A DNA stretch of 64,000 bases from Bradyrhizobium sp. U87765 SZCCT0048 (GTDB taxonomy: Bacteria > Pseudomonadota > Alphaproteobacteria > Rhizobiales > Xanthobacteraceae): the NCBI RefSeq assembly GCF_018131225.1, contig NZ_JAFCMM010000001.1, positions 1,054,001-1,118,000 on the forward strand. Reading direction: 5' to 3'. The notes beneath the pieces are model-generated. The model did no database searches and was not told where the DNA came from. It was given only the letters and a program-made list of their open reading frames with translations. The position numbers and the translations under genes were made by a program. Positions within the stretch are counted from its first letter, which is position 1, and each line of letters starts with the position of its first letter. Positions 33,888 to 43,500 of this stretch are shown piece by piece.

Positions 33888-35915
33888 CTACTGCCGCGTC
33901 ACCGACATGTCGATCTTGGCCAGAAAGCCATCAGGATCCTGCTCCGCCGCCTCGATGTCGGCAAGGCTCAGTCCCGCCTCCTGCTTGGCCTTCACCGAGA
34001 CCAGCAATGCGCCGGGCCTGGTGATGAATCCGCTGATCGCGGCGTCGAGATCGCGGGCCTTGTCCGCATCGTGAACGAGGTCACGCAGGACATCCTGCGC
34101 CATCCTGATCAGCGATGCGCGCGTTTCCTCGACCGTGACCCCAGCCTTCTCGCTGCGCAGCTTCAGCAGACGATCGAACAGGCCACTGTCCTCGACGCGC
34201 AGCGACACCGCGCGACCGGTCAGGGTACGCGTCGCCCGCTCTGCCTGTACCGGATCGTCGGTGAACAGCTCGCGCTTGACGCCCCCCAACGAGCCCGTCA
34301 TCCGGATGCCGCCAACGTCCCTGGCGCTCAGCGAGACCTCGTCGATCGCCAGCGTCTGCTCCGCTTCATGCCAATCGACATCCAGCGCGAACGAGGCCGC
34401 GACCTGACCGTAGCCAAGCTCACGCAGGACATCGAACGCGGGCGACTGCGCGCCCGCCGGATCGATCATCAGATCGGTGACCGCGCTGCGGAACGACGAC
34501 GGGATGCCGTTGACCGGCCGTAACATGCGCAGCTCGCCGCTCTTGAGCGCGAACTTGAGCCGCGGCCCCGTTGTGTTTCCGCCACCATTCCGGTTCGCCC
34601 CTGCGCCGGCGCCGCCCTTCGGCAGATCGACCACGACATCTGCGACCCGCCAGTGGCCGAGTTCGGGCATCAACGCCGAGGGCGACGATGGCGATGACGT
34701 CTCCCGCCCGGCCGCCTGCCCCTTTTCAAGCGCTGCAACGGTCGGCGCCCAGGAGAAGCCTTTCACCTCGAACTCGCCGACCGAGAACTTGTCCGACGGC
34801 CCGCCCGAGAATGCCATCCGGCCGACACGCAGATCGGCCTTGCGATCGCCGAAGGCGACGCCGACGCTGTCGATATCCCCGTAGACGGTCATGTCGCGAC
34901 CGGGCTGCCGGGCCACCACGGCGACATGCACATCCCGGAACTCCATGTTGCCGTCGACGATCATGTCGAGAACCGAAAGTGCCCGGTGGACATACGCCTG
35001 CCGCTCCGCGGCCGGCAGGCTCTCGGGCGCGTCAGTCGCGCTCAGCTCGTTGATGATGTCGAGCAACGGGCGCGACTGCAGACGCACGCGAAAGCCATCG
35101 CCGCGCGCCTCGGTCATGGTTACGACCCCGTCCTCGATCTGTTCGCGGATATCCTTGACGCTGAATGCGCCGTGCAGACGCAGAACGCTGTCCTCGCCCG
35201 GTTTGGCCACTTCCGTATAGAGTCGGACGGTATCGGCGATCCCGACATCTTGCGCTGTCATCGCGCCCATCGACGCCGATATGTTCCCCGGCGACTTCGT
35301 TTTGCCGGGCATATCGGCCACCATGTCATATTGTGCGCCGCCGGCGCGGACGATCGCCGCCCGTCCCTGCGCCAACTTCTCGACGGTCACGTCACGATAG
35401 ACGACGTTCTGCTTTCCGAGCTTCACGGTCTGAGCGAACAGGACCGACGGCATCACGATACGGTCGGCCTCGAATTGCGCAACGCGATCGGCCGGCGTCC
35501 TCGCATCGCCCGTCAGCATGCTGCGCAGGGTGGTCGCATCGAGATTGGCACCTTCGATGTCGATCTGCGGAATCGTCCAGGTCATCCTGCGACCGTCGAT
35601 CCGGACGTTCTCGCCATGGACGCCGCCGCCATATGAGAACACCCGCGGGCGCAAAACAACCGTGCCGACGTCGATCGACCGGCCTCCCTCCAGCGGCAGC
35701 GACACGTCGCGCAGATGAACATGCCCCGGCCAGGCAAGTTCGACCGCACCGAGCTTGACCCCGCCTGCCCGGGCACGCGCCACGAGTTCGTCGACACGCA
35801 GCTTGCAGATGACGCCAGCGACAACGGCGAGCACCACAAGAGCCGCGGCTCCCCAGGCGATGGTCCGCAGCCCGCGGCGCGGTTTCTTCGCCGCAGCATC
35901 AATCGATGAAGACAT
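33888..35915 (-). CDS. Membrane-anchored envelope protein, AsmA/DUF945-like in style
   Basis: A 675-residue protein with one N-terminal membrane anchor (residues 19-41, TIAWGAAALVVLAVVAGVI) and a long periplasmic part made of repeated beta-rich segments with short alpha stretches. It has the look of AsmA/YdgA-type proteins (for example VELAWPGHVHLRDVSLPLEG and the frequent V-x-F-x-x-V strands). A Gly/Asn-rich loop (about 435-450) breaks the middle. Function is unknown; relatives in style help with outer-membrane assembly or lipid traffic. It follows a periplasmic-protein gene on the same strand after about 83 nt and may be co-expressed with it. Ribosome site weak. Confidence 0.7.
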   Translation of the reverse strand: MSSSIDAAAKKPRRGLRTIAWGAAALVVLAVVAGVICKLRVDELVARARAGGVKLGAVELAWPGHVHLRDVSLPLEGGRSIDVGTVVLRPRVFSYGGGVHGENVRIDGRRMTWTIPQIDIEGANLDATTLRSMLTGDARTPADRVAQFEADRIVMPSVLFAQTVKLGKQNVVYRDVTVEKLAQGRAAIVRAGGAQYDMVADMPGKTKSPGNISASMGAMTAQDVGIADTVRLYTEVAKPGEDSVLRLHGAFSVKDIREQIEDGVVTMTEARGDGFRVRLQSRPLLDIINELSATDAPESLPAAERQAYVHRALSVLDMIVDGNMEFRDVHVAVVARQPGRDMTVYGDIDSVGVAFGDRKADLRVGRMAFSGGPSDKFSVGEFEVKGFSWAPTVAALEKGQAAGRETSSPSSPSALMPELGHWRVADVVVDLPKGGAGAGANRNGGGNTTGPRLKFALKSGELRMLRPVNGIPSSFRSAVTDLMIDPAGAQSPAFDVLRELGYGQVAASFALDVDWHEAEQTLAIDEVSLSARDVGGIRMTGSLGGVKRELFTDDPVQAERATRTLTGRAVSLRVEDSGLFDRLLKLRSEKAGVTVEETRASLIRMAQDVLRDLVHDADKARDLDAAISGFITRPGALLVSVKAKQEAGLSLADIEAAEQDPDGFLAKIDMSVTRQ

Positions 35916-35998
35916 TCCGTAATACCCTTATTCCATTACCCTTGAAGATATCCTGTCGCCGCGAGATCCTCTCCCCGCGCGCCAGGATGCCCGGTCCG

Positions 35999-37012
35999 TT
36001 ACTGTCCAATGAATCGCAGAATGTCCGCCGGCATGGCAAGCTCGATCTGCTCACGAATGTTCGGGAACGTGCTCCGCGGCCGATCTTCGGCAGCCTCCTT
36101 CAGCGCAGCCGGCTTGCCCTTGACCTCGCGGACGGCCTTGCGCATGCGCACGGCGATCATCTCGTTCAGATCACGGTCATAAAAGTCGGCGAGCGCACTG
36201 CCCGGCCTGGACATGTCCGCAGCGAACTCCGCCCGCCGTTTGTCGGCGAGCTCCGAGAGCGCCGTCACCTGGCTTTCGACCTTCGCAAGATCGAGCGCCT
36301 CATGCTTTCCGAGCTCATCGGCGAGCGCGCGCGCCTGCTGCCAGTCCGAGAGCATCGTGGCGACTACGTCCGCACGCGGCGCGTTCGCCGCAACACGCGG
36401 GATGACGGCGGCCATGGCCTCGACATGGAGCTGCTCCAGCTCGCCTGCCACCGCATGGCAGGACTTGCCGATGGCGACGAGCTGGTCGTTGAGGCCGTCG
36501 CCTTTCCTGAACTTGTCGGCCTCGTAGTCCTTGGCGTTGATGTAGTTGGCGAGATCCTTGAAGACGGGGCTACTGGACTTGACGAGATCGTTGGCCTTGA
36601 CCATGGCGTCGCTCATCCTCTGCCCAAGCCCGGCCCCGAACAGCTCCGGCACAGGCGGCAGTTTGTCGAACGTTCGCACCGAATAGTTCATCGCCAGGAT
36701 GGGTGTGCGCCCGCGACGCCAGTCCTGATAGCGATTGGATGCCCATAACGTCCACGCAGCGTCGGCGCAGGCGCTGCGCACCGTCCGCACCACCTGCAGA
36801 AAGTCAGATGCCGCCCTGACATCACGGGCCGGCGAAGCCGCTGCATCTGCGGTCTTGCGCGGCTCGGGCTGCGGCGGCGTCTCGGACTTGCTGGAATCCC
36901 AGGGCCAGAACGCCAGTTGCAACGATGGATTATCGGCCTGTGCCAGGGCAGGAATTCCGGCAAGGCCGATACATGACATCGCAATGACCATCCAGATTCC
37001 GACTCTTGACAT
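35999..37012 (-). CDS. Periplasmic DUF3829-like protein
   Basis: A 337-residue exported protein with a signal peptide to about 26 (IAMSCIGLAGIPALAQA). The ATG at 37012 is preferred because AAGGGAA lies just upstream and the signal peptide starts there. The mature part is helical. It resembles DUF3829-type proteins (segments LNDQLVAIGKSCHAVAGELE and ALSELADKRRAEFA), a family of unknown role that includes lipoproteins; here I see no lipobox. It is probably transcribed with the following anchored envelope gene. Confidence 0.65.
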   Translation of the reverse strand: MSRVGIWMVIAMSCIGLAGIPALAQADNPSLQLAFWPWDSSKSETPPQPEPRKTADAAASPARDVRAASDFLQVVRTVRSACADAAWTLWASNRYQDWRRGRTPILAMNYSVRTFDKLPPVPELFGAGLGQRMSDAMVKANDLVKSSSPVFKDLANYINAKDYEADKFRKGDGLNDQLVAIGKSCHAVAGELEQLHVEAMAAVIPRVAANAPRADVVATMLSDWQQARALADELGKHEALDLAKVESQVTALSELADKRRAEFAADMSRPGSALADFYDRDLNEMIAVRMRKAVREVKGKPAALKEAAEDRPRSTFPNIREQIELAMPADILRFIGQ

Positions 37013-37258
37013 GAGATTCCCTTGGCAAGCAACATGACCACAGGGGAAGCCAGACTTTTCGGTTGAGGCCAAAAGATGACATTCCCGGACAAGTCACAGC
37101 CGAAGCAATCCGCCGGGCGCATCACAGCCCTGCACGCGACTTCACATCGCTGTCGCATGCGCTGCAATCGGCGCCGATGGCCGCCGCATCTGCCGACGAT
37201 CACATCGATGAGATAAAATGGCACGGTGGGCGACCTTCAGCCGGCGGCGCCCTCGTCG

Positions 37259-38611
37259 TCACGGGAGAGACCGGCGCGGACCCGCGTCACGGACGTGCCG
37301 TGACAGCAGTGCAAAGGCCAACAGCGCAGCGCACGACAACAGCGGCGCAACGCAGCTGACCTGGAACAGTTGTGCCGGCGGGATCTCCAGCGCAACCAGC
37401 GCACCTCCTACCAGCGGCCCGAGCAACGATCCCATGCGGCCGACCACCTGCGACCAGCCGATGCCCGTCCCGCGCACAGCGACCGGATAGTAGCCGGCGA
37501 TGTGGGCGTTCAACGCCAGCTGGCCGCCGATGACACAGAAGCCGCTGAACGAGATCGCCGCCATGATCGGCCCGAACGCCATGCCCGAGACACCGATGGA
37601 CAGCACCGCGACGGCGCCAAGAAGATAGGCGACGACGAGGACGACGACCGGATGAGCGAGCCCGCGATCGACGAGCTGGGTGCAGACGATGCCGCCGGCC
37701 ATCCCCGCGAGGTTGAAGACGATCGCGCCGAGCACCGCATCATGCAGCGGCAGGCCCGCCTGATGCAGCAGCATGGGGATCCAGCTCGTGAACAGATAGA
37801 CCAGCAGCAGGCTCGAAAAGAACGCCAGCGCAAGACACACGCTGCCGACCGCGAGACCGTCGCGAAACAGCGAAGCGAACGATCCTCGATGGGCCGGCGC
37901 CGCCGGAAGCGCGAACGTATCGCTGTCCTTGAACCCACCGCGCGGATCGATCTGCCGCAGGATCGACGCGATCGTCGTCTGGCCGTCGGGCTCCGCCACC
38001 AGAAACCCGATCGATTCCGGCAGTGCGCGCACCAGAACGAGCGCAAGGCCCAATGGCAGGACACCACCAACGACAAAGATGAAACGCCAGCCGAACAGCG
38101 TGATCAGCGGCAGGCAGACCATGCCGGCAAGAACAGCCCCGACCGCGATTCCGGCCAGCGTGATCGCCACCCATGTCCGGCGCCGCCGCGCGGGCGCATA
38201 TTCGGACACCAGCGCCATGATGTTGGGAACGGCGCCGCCGAGTCCCAGGCCGCAGAGGAAGCGGATCACGGCCAGCGCCTCGATCGACCAGGCGAATGCC
38301 GACGCGACGCTGAGCACGCCGAACAGGACGACGCACAGCAGCAGCACACGCCGTCGCCCGATGCGGTCCGCGAGATGGCCGAACGCGAACGCGCCGATCA
38401 TCGCGCCCAGCAGCACGGCGGCGAACACTGGACCGAAGACACGCGCCGGCAATTGCCAGTCCGATGCGATGACAGGAGCGATATAGGCCAGCGCCTGCGT
38501 GTCGAAGCCGTCGCACAGCGCGACCAGAAAGCACAGCACGAAGACGCGAATCTGGAAGGCGCTGGTGGTGCTGTCGTCGATGGCGGCCCCGACGTCGATC
38601 CGTGTGTGCAA
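37259..38611 (-). CDS. MFS transporter, aromatic-acid/H+ symporter type
   Basis: A 450-residue, twelve-span major-facilitator protein of the aromatic acid/H+ symporter group (PcaK-like). Marks are the TM1 aspartate in LCFLVALCDGFDTQALAYI, the TM2-3 loop GHLADRIGRRRVLL (family DGxADxxGRR-type motif), and the long central loop. The start is uncertain: no ATG precedes the homology closely, so I chose the TTG at 38609-38611, which gives a normal length. Substrate in this family is typically a benzoate-type acid. It diverges from a HerA-like ATPase gene. A possible link with the maleylacetate reductase at the far left is too distant to claim. Confidence 0.82.
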   Translation of the reverse strand: MHTRIDVGAAIDDSTTSAFQIRVFVLCFLVALCDGFDTQALAYIAPVIASDWQLPARVFGPVFAAVLLGAMIGAFAFGHLADRIGRRRVLLLCVVLFGVLSVASAFAWSIEALAVIRFLCGLGLGGAVPNIMALVSEYAPARRRRTWVAITLAGIAVGAVLAGMVCLPLITLFGWRFIFVVGGVLPLGLALVLVRALPESIGFLVAEPDGQTTIASILRQIDPRGGFKDSDTFALPAAPAHRGSFASLFRDGLAVGSVCLALAFFSSLLLVYLFTSWIPMLLHQAGLPLHDAVLGAIVFNLAGMAGGIVCTQLVDRGLAHPVVVLVVAYLLGAVAVLSIGVSGMAFGPIMAAISFSGFCVIGGQLALNAHIAGYYPVAVRGTGIGWSQVVGRMGSLLGPLVGGALVALEIPPAQLFQVSCVAPLLSCAALLAFALLSRHVRDAGPRRSLP

Positions 38612-38925
38612 TGCTGTTCTCGGTCCGGCGATACTCCCCTGTCGCCGTGCCGCGCGGGCCGCGGCGCAGGGGTCGGGCCGCTCCGGCCCGCTCCAGCTTT
38701 CGCCGGCCCCGTCGTGATCGTCAAGGCGGGATCGGCGATGCCGGAACCCGGCCCCGCGACCGCATTCCGCGGGCCATCCCAGCGAATCACCAGGTCTGAC
38801 GGCCAGGAATTCCGCGCTCGCCCATCCCTGGACGCCATCGATGTGGACCATTCGGCGATCGGGCGGCACGACGCTCGACGGACCGCCATGGGGTTGATAA
38901 GCCCTCTTGGGAAATTTCGAGTCGA
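38612..38925. other. Divergent spacer between MFS and ATPase genes
   Basis: About 314 bp with no supported gene. It is GC-rich with short self-complementary words (for example CCGCG-ACCGCATTC-CGCGG near 38755-38773), and the end near 38895-38925 is AT-richer and may hold the ATPase promoter. I see no convincing operator. Confidence 0.4.
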
Positions 38926-40446
38926 ATGATGACGGTTGCGATCGAGATGGGACAGACCGCGGCGGGGACCGCAGCGGCCATGGACCTCGAGGAACTGCTG
39001 GCCACCCGCCTGCTGGTGCAGGGTAATTCGGGCTCCGGCAAGTCCCATCTGCTGCGACGGCTGCTGGAACAGAGCGCCCCGTGGGTGCAGCAGGCCATCA
39101 TCGACCCGGAAGGCGACTTCGTCACCCTCGCCGAGCGATTCGGCCATCTCGTAATCGACGCGGAAGATCACACCGAGCGCGGCTTGCAGGTCGCCGGCGA
39201 GCGTGCGCGCATCCACCGCGTTTCCACGGTGCTCAACCTCGAAGGGCTTGACGCCGAGAACCAGATGCGCCGCGCCGCCGCCTTCCTCGGCGGCCTGTTC
39301 GACATCGGCCGCGACCACTGGTACCCGATGCTCGTGGTCGTGGACGAGGCGCAGCTGTTCGCGCCTGCCGTGGCCGGCGAGGTCTCGGACGAGGCGCGCA
39401 AGCTGTCGCTCGGCGCCATGACCAACCTGATGTGCCGCGGCCGCAAGCGCGGGCTCGCCGGGGTGATCGCGACCCAGCGCCTGGCGAAGCTCGCCAAGAA
39501 CGTCGCGGCCGAGGCGTCCAACTTCCTCATGGGCCGCACCTTCCTGGACATCGACATGGCGCGCGCCGCCGACCTCCTCGGCATGGAGCGACGCCAGGCG
39601 GAAGCCTTCCGCGACCTGCAGCGCGGCCAGTTCATGGCGCTGGGGCCGGCGCTGTCCCGCCGCCCGCTCGGCCTGCGCATCGGACCGACGGAAACCCATC
39701 CGCGCAACGCCACGCCCCGGCTGATGCCGCTGCCCGAGGCGACGCTGGAAGACGCGCGCGCCATCATTCTCGCCGCGCCGCCGCCGGACACCACCGCGCG
39801 ACCGCAGCGCCGGCCGCCGCCGTCGCCTGATCTCCTCAACCAGTTGATGGCGGCGAAGTCGGCCGCGATCGAGGTCCGTCCCGAGCCGGCAGAGCAGCCG
39901 CCCAGCGCAGAGGAACTTGCGGAACGGCGCGAACGGCTCGACCGTATCCTTCGCGCCATTCTGGCAGAGCCCGATGCCGGCTTCCGCGCCATCGGTATCC
40001 TCTACCAGGAGTTCGTCGTCCGCTGCCGGATCGAGGGGCTGGGCTCGGCCGTGCCCGATCTCAACGAATTCCGCCGCATGCTGACCCATGCCCGTGCCGG
40101 TCTCGGCGCCGACATGGCCGACGACGGCGCCTGGCAGGACGTCTCGCTCCGCGCCTCGATCCTGCCCGACGACATGCAGGGCGTGTTCATGATGATCGCT
40201 CGTGCGGCGAAGGAAGGCCAGCCTTGTCCCGGTGACGCGGCGATCGCGCGCGCCTACGGCACCCACTCCCTACGCCGCGCACGACGCCTGATCAGCTACA
40301 TCGAGGAACAGGGCCTCATCGTCTGCCAGCTCGACGGCGCCGGCCGACGCATCGTGACGCTGGTCGAGCTCGCCTGGGCGACGGCGCCCGGCGATCCCAA
40401 TGCCGACGAGCCGGCGGCCGAGGATTTTGCCAGTCCGCCGGCATGA
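38926..40446 (+). CDS. HerA/DUF87-like ATP-binding protein
   Basis: A 506-residue ATPase of the HerA/FtsK (DUF87) class. Walker A is GNSGSGKSHLLRRL (about 33-46), Walker B with acidic pair is MLVVVDEAQLFAP (about 143-155), and an arginine-rich CRGRKRGLAGVIATQR segment resembles the HerA sensor region. A Pro-rich linker at about 285-300 leads to a C-terminal helical domain (340-470) with a winged-helix look (DAAIARAYGTHSLRRARRL). HerA proteins translocate DNA with the nuclease NurA or act in defence systems; no nuclease is adjacent here, so its role is unclear. In-frame ATGs at 38926 and 38929 cannot be told apart. Confidence 0.78.
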   Translation: MMTVAIEMGQTAAGTAAAMDLEELLATRLLVQGNSGSGKSHLLRRLLEQSAPWVQQAIIDPEGDFVTLAERFGHLVIDAEDHTERGLQVAGERARIHRVSTVLNLEGLDAENQMRRAAAFLGGLFDIGRDHWYPMLVVVDEAQLFAPAVAGEVSDEARKLSLGAMTNLMCRGRKRGLAGVIATQRLAKLAKNVAAEASNFLMGRTFLDIDMARAADLLGMERRQAEAFRDLQRGQFMALGPALSRRPLGLRIGPTETHPRNATPRLMPLPEATLEDARAIILAAPPPDTTARPQRRPPPSPDLLNQLMAAKSAAIEVRPEPAEQPPSAEELAERRERLDRILRAILAEPDAGFRAIGILYQEFVVRCRIEGLGSAVPDLNEFRRMLTHARAGLGADMADDGAWQDVSLRASILPDDMQGVFMMIARAAKEGQPCPGDAAIARAYGTHSLRRARRLISYIEEQGLIVCQLDGAGRRIVTLVELAWATAPGDPNADEPAAEDFASPPA

Positions 40447-40447
40447 C

Positions 40448-40461
40448 CCGGCGGCTGCCGG
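40448..40461. terminator. Short hairpin between convergent genes
   Basis: CCGGC-GGCT-GCCGG is a 5-bp GC stem between the ATPase stop (plus) and the stop of the giant haemagglutinin gene (minus). Weak evidence. Confidence 0.3.
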
Positions 40462-40516
40462 CTGCGACGACACGATCGCCGAGCCGATCCACCGCGCAGA
40501 TCACATTGCTCATCGC

Positions 40517-43500
40517 TTACAGCGCTCCGTCGCGGACGAGCCGCTGCTTCTGATCCTCGGTCATCACGCCGGCGCCAACGTATTGAACCGCGCTGTTGGT
40601 GTTGTAGCTCTGCCGCTCCTGCGAGCGACGCGCGCGTTCCTCGTCCGATGGGCTGTTGTCGCCACCACCATTGCCCCCGCCATAGCCGAGCACCTCGACC
40701 ATGATGATCGACGCCTGGCCATCGTTGCGCGCAGGTGGCGGCACAGCTTGTTGGGTGGCCGCGGTGGTGTTCGATGCCGCGGTCAGCGCCGCCGTCGGCG
40801 GCCCCTGCACCGTGGGAACGCCGGTCACCGAGCCCTGCCCGCTGAGGTTGGCCGCATTCAGCACCTGAAGCGCGGCCAGGTTGAGATTGCCGGAGAAGCG
40901 AACGCCCGCTTCGCCGAGATCGATGGTGCCAAGCGGCGCCACGAGGTCGATATTGCCGCGCGGCACCTGCGGGATCGGCTGGAGGGTCGCAAAGCCCGCG
41001 CCTGATGCCGGCGCCACCGGCGCCAATGTCACATTGCCATACGCATCGTAGACGCGCCTCGGCGGCGTGAAGATGGTCGTCGTCTTCGAACCACGGCCGG
41101 CGTTGATGTCGCCCTGCGCCGACCACACCATGATGTTGCCGCCGAACGTCGTCATCACGCGGCTCTGGCCGAGCAGCACGCTGCCGAGTGAATAGACGTC
41201 GATATCGCCTGCGCCTTGCGTGATGAGACCCGCTGCGGCGCCGGGCGTGATGCCCTCGACACCGACGAGGACCTTCCCGCCGGGCGCCAGGACCTCGATG
41301 CCTCCGCCGAACTGGGTCCTGATGCCGCCGTCGGTGAGCACGGTTTTCGTGGTGTCCAACACATCCGGTATGTAGCCACTAAATATGGTGACGTTACCCG
41401 AATAGGTGATCGGCTTACCCTGCGCATCCTGGTTCGGGAACAGGCTTGCAATCGCCTCGCGTCCGCGCAGGTAGCTTCCCGGTCGCGGACCGTTCGCGTC
41501 GTTGTATTCGCGGCCGCTGGCGGTAAGCTCTGCATAGTAGACTTGCCGGACGAACACGCCCTGCTGCTCCGCCGGCAGCGTCAGGAAATAGCCGAGCGCA
41601 TCGGCCGCCGTTCCCTTGTAGCCGAAGCGCTGCTGCAGCCACGTCAGCAGTTCCTGATCGTAGGCGTGAGCCACCTTGCCGCTGCCGGCGAGCGGCGCAC
41701 CATCCACGGGCAACTGGTTGGCGGCGTTGAAATACAGCCTCGCGAAAGCGGCATAATCAGGACCGCCCGCGCCAACGCCGGCCAGGGTGACGACGCCTGC
41801 GCCCCCCGCACTGTTGGCCGGGTTGACCAGATCGCCCGCGCTGACCAGCGCGCCATAGTAGCCCTGATACAGATTGCGTCCGGCCTGCACCTGAAGCAGC
41901 CCCGGGCCCGCGACGGTTACCGAATCGTAGATGATGTCGCGCCCGGCCTGGATGAGCGTGATGTCGTTGGCGTTCATATTGAGGAACGCGCTGGCGACCT
42001 TGCCGGTGCCGACGATGTCACGTCCCGCGATCACCTCGAACGGCTTGGCCGCCATGTACCAGGTCGCCAATGTCGGCACGAACGACCCTTGCCTGTACAC
42101 CTGACCGACCTGCCCAAGTGTCAGGTCGTCGATATCGACGCCGGCATAGACCAATGCGGGCTGGTCGTCGCCGGCATGAAGATTGGTCAGCGGCGTATCC
42201 GGACCGAATGCGATCGGGTTGCTGTTCCAGTTCTGGTAGGGCGCCGTCGGGCTCGCGTTCGTCGTCAGCTTGTACGAGAACACGGGATGGAGCGGCGTCG
42301 CCAGCAGGCTCATGTCTGCGCCGGACAAGCCGATCACCTGCCCTTGCCCGTAGATCGAGCCTGACGCCAGCAGCTCCAGCTGGCCCATCGGCGATAACAT
42401 CAATTCAATCGGCAGACCGGCTCCGCCAAAGCGGAGATCGCCATTGGCCGCCGTCATCGTGAGCGTACCGGGATAGATGGCAAGTTTGTTGCCGTTTCCT
42501 CCCAGGGCGGCTGCATCGCCGCCCGCGCTATAGACGTTGATCGCACTCGGCTGGGTCCACAGCGTGAAACGGCTCGAACCGCCCTGCAGGACGAAGGTCG
42601 TATCGACCTGATGATAGGGCGTGCCGTTGACGTCGGGAATGTCGACCATGCCCGCATCGCTCGCGCCACCGACGACGAGATCACCCCTCGCCGTCATGCT
42701 GACGCTGCCATCGCCCGGAGCAAGGATTGGTCCCGGCGTGAACAACGCGGACCTGAAGACCGTGGGACCGACCGGCCTCGGATCGACCGAACCAGCAACG
42801 GCTCCCGGCTGCTGCGCGATGGCGCCGACCGAACCCGCGTTGACAAAAATATTGCCACGCAAGTCGGTTACTGCACCGAAATAATCGGGGATCAGATTCT
42901 GGATACGCGTGACGTTCGGATCGATGCCATTGAGGGTGCCGCCGACGCTGAGCCTGAGATCACCGCCACCCGTCTGGAGCAACGAGCCATCTGCCAGGAT
43001 CCGGCCTGTCGACGCCACCACAAGATCGAGGCCCAGGGATACGTGCTGGTCTCCGCTGAGATTGTTGGCCCCCGCGTTGCGTCCGGCAACCACAGTCAGG
43101 TTGCCGCCGCCGAGCGTGCCGATGCCCTGGAAGCCGATCAGCGACGACGAGGGAGCATTCGGATCCGCCTTCGCCATCCTGCCGAAGTTGATCCACCATG
43201 CCGCGGGATCCGACGACACCACGGTGCCGCCCTGGCGCCCCAGCCAGTTGCCGGACTGATCGGAATCCACCCAACGGTTCTGCCTGTCGGCGATCTGAAT
43301 GAAGCCGGTAACATCCTGCTGTGCCGACAGCAGCAGGTCGCCGCCGTGCTCCGGATACCACGCCTGCAGAAGGCCGCCGCTCGCGGTTCCGATCAGATCG
43401 TAGGGATTGCTGCCATCCGCGGTCAGGACCGGCGCCGATTGAGTACCTGCGGTGTAGACGCCATAAGGCGTCGCCTCGCTGAAGCTTCCGCCGGCAAGCA

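Noticed and set aside
38398..40266. A 622-codon open frame on the minus strand
   Set aside because: Antisense to the HerA-like ATPase; its C-terminal part is only the N-terminal end of the MFS gene read in another frame.
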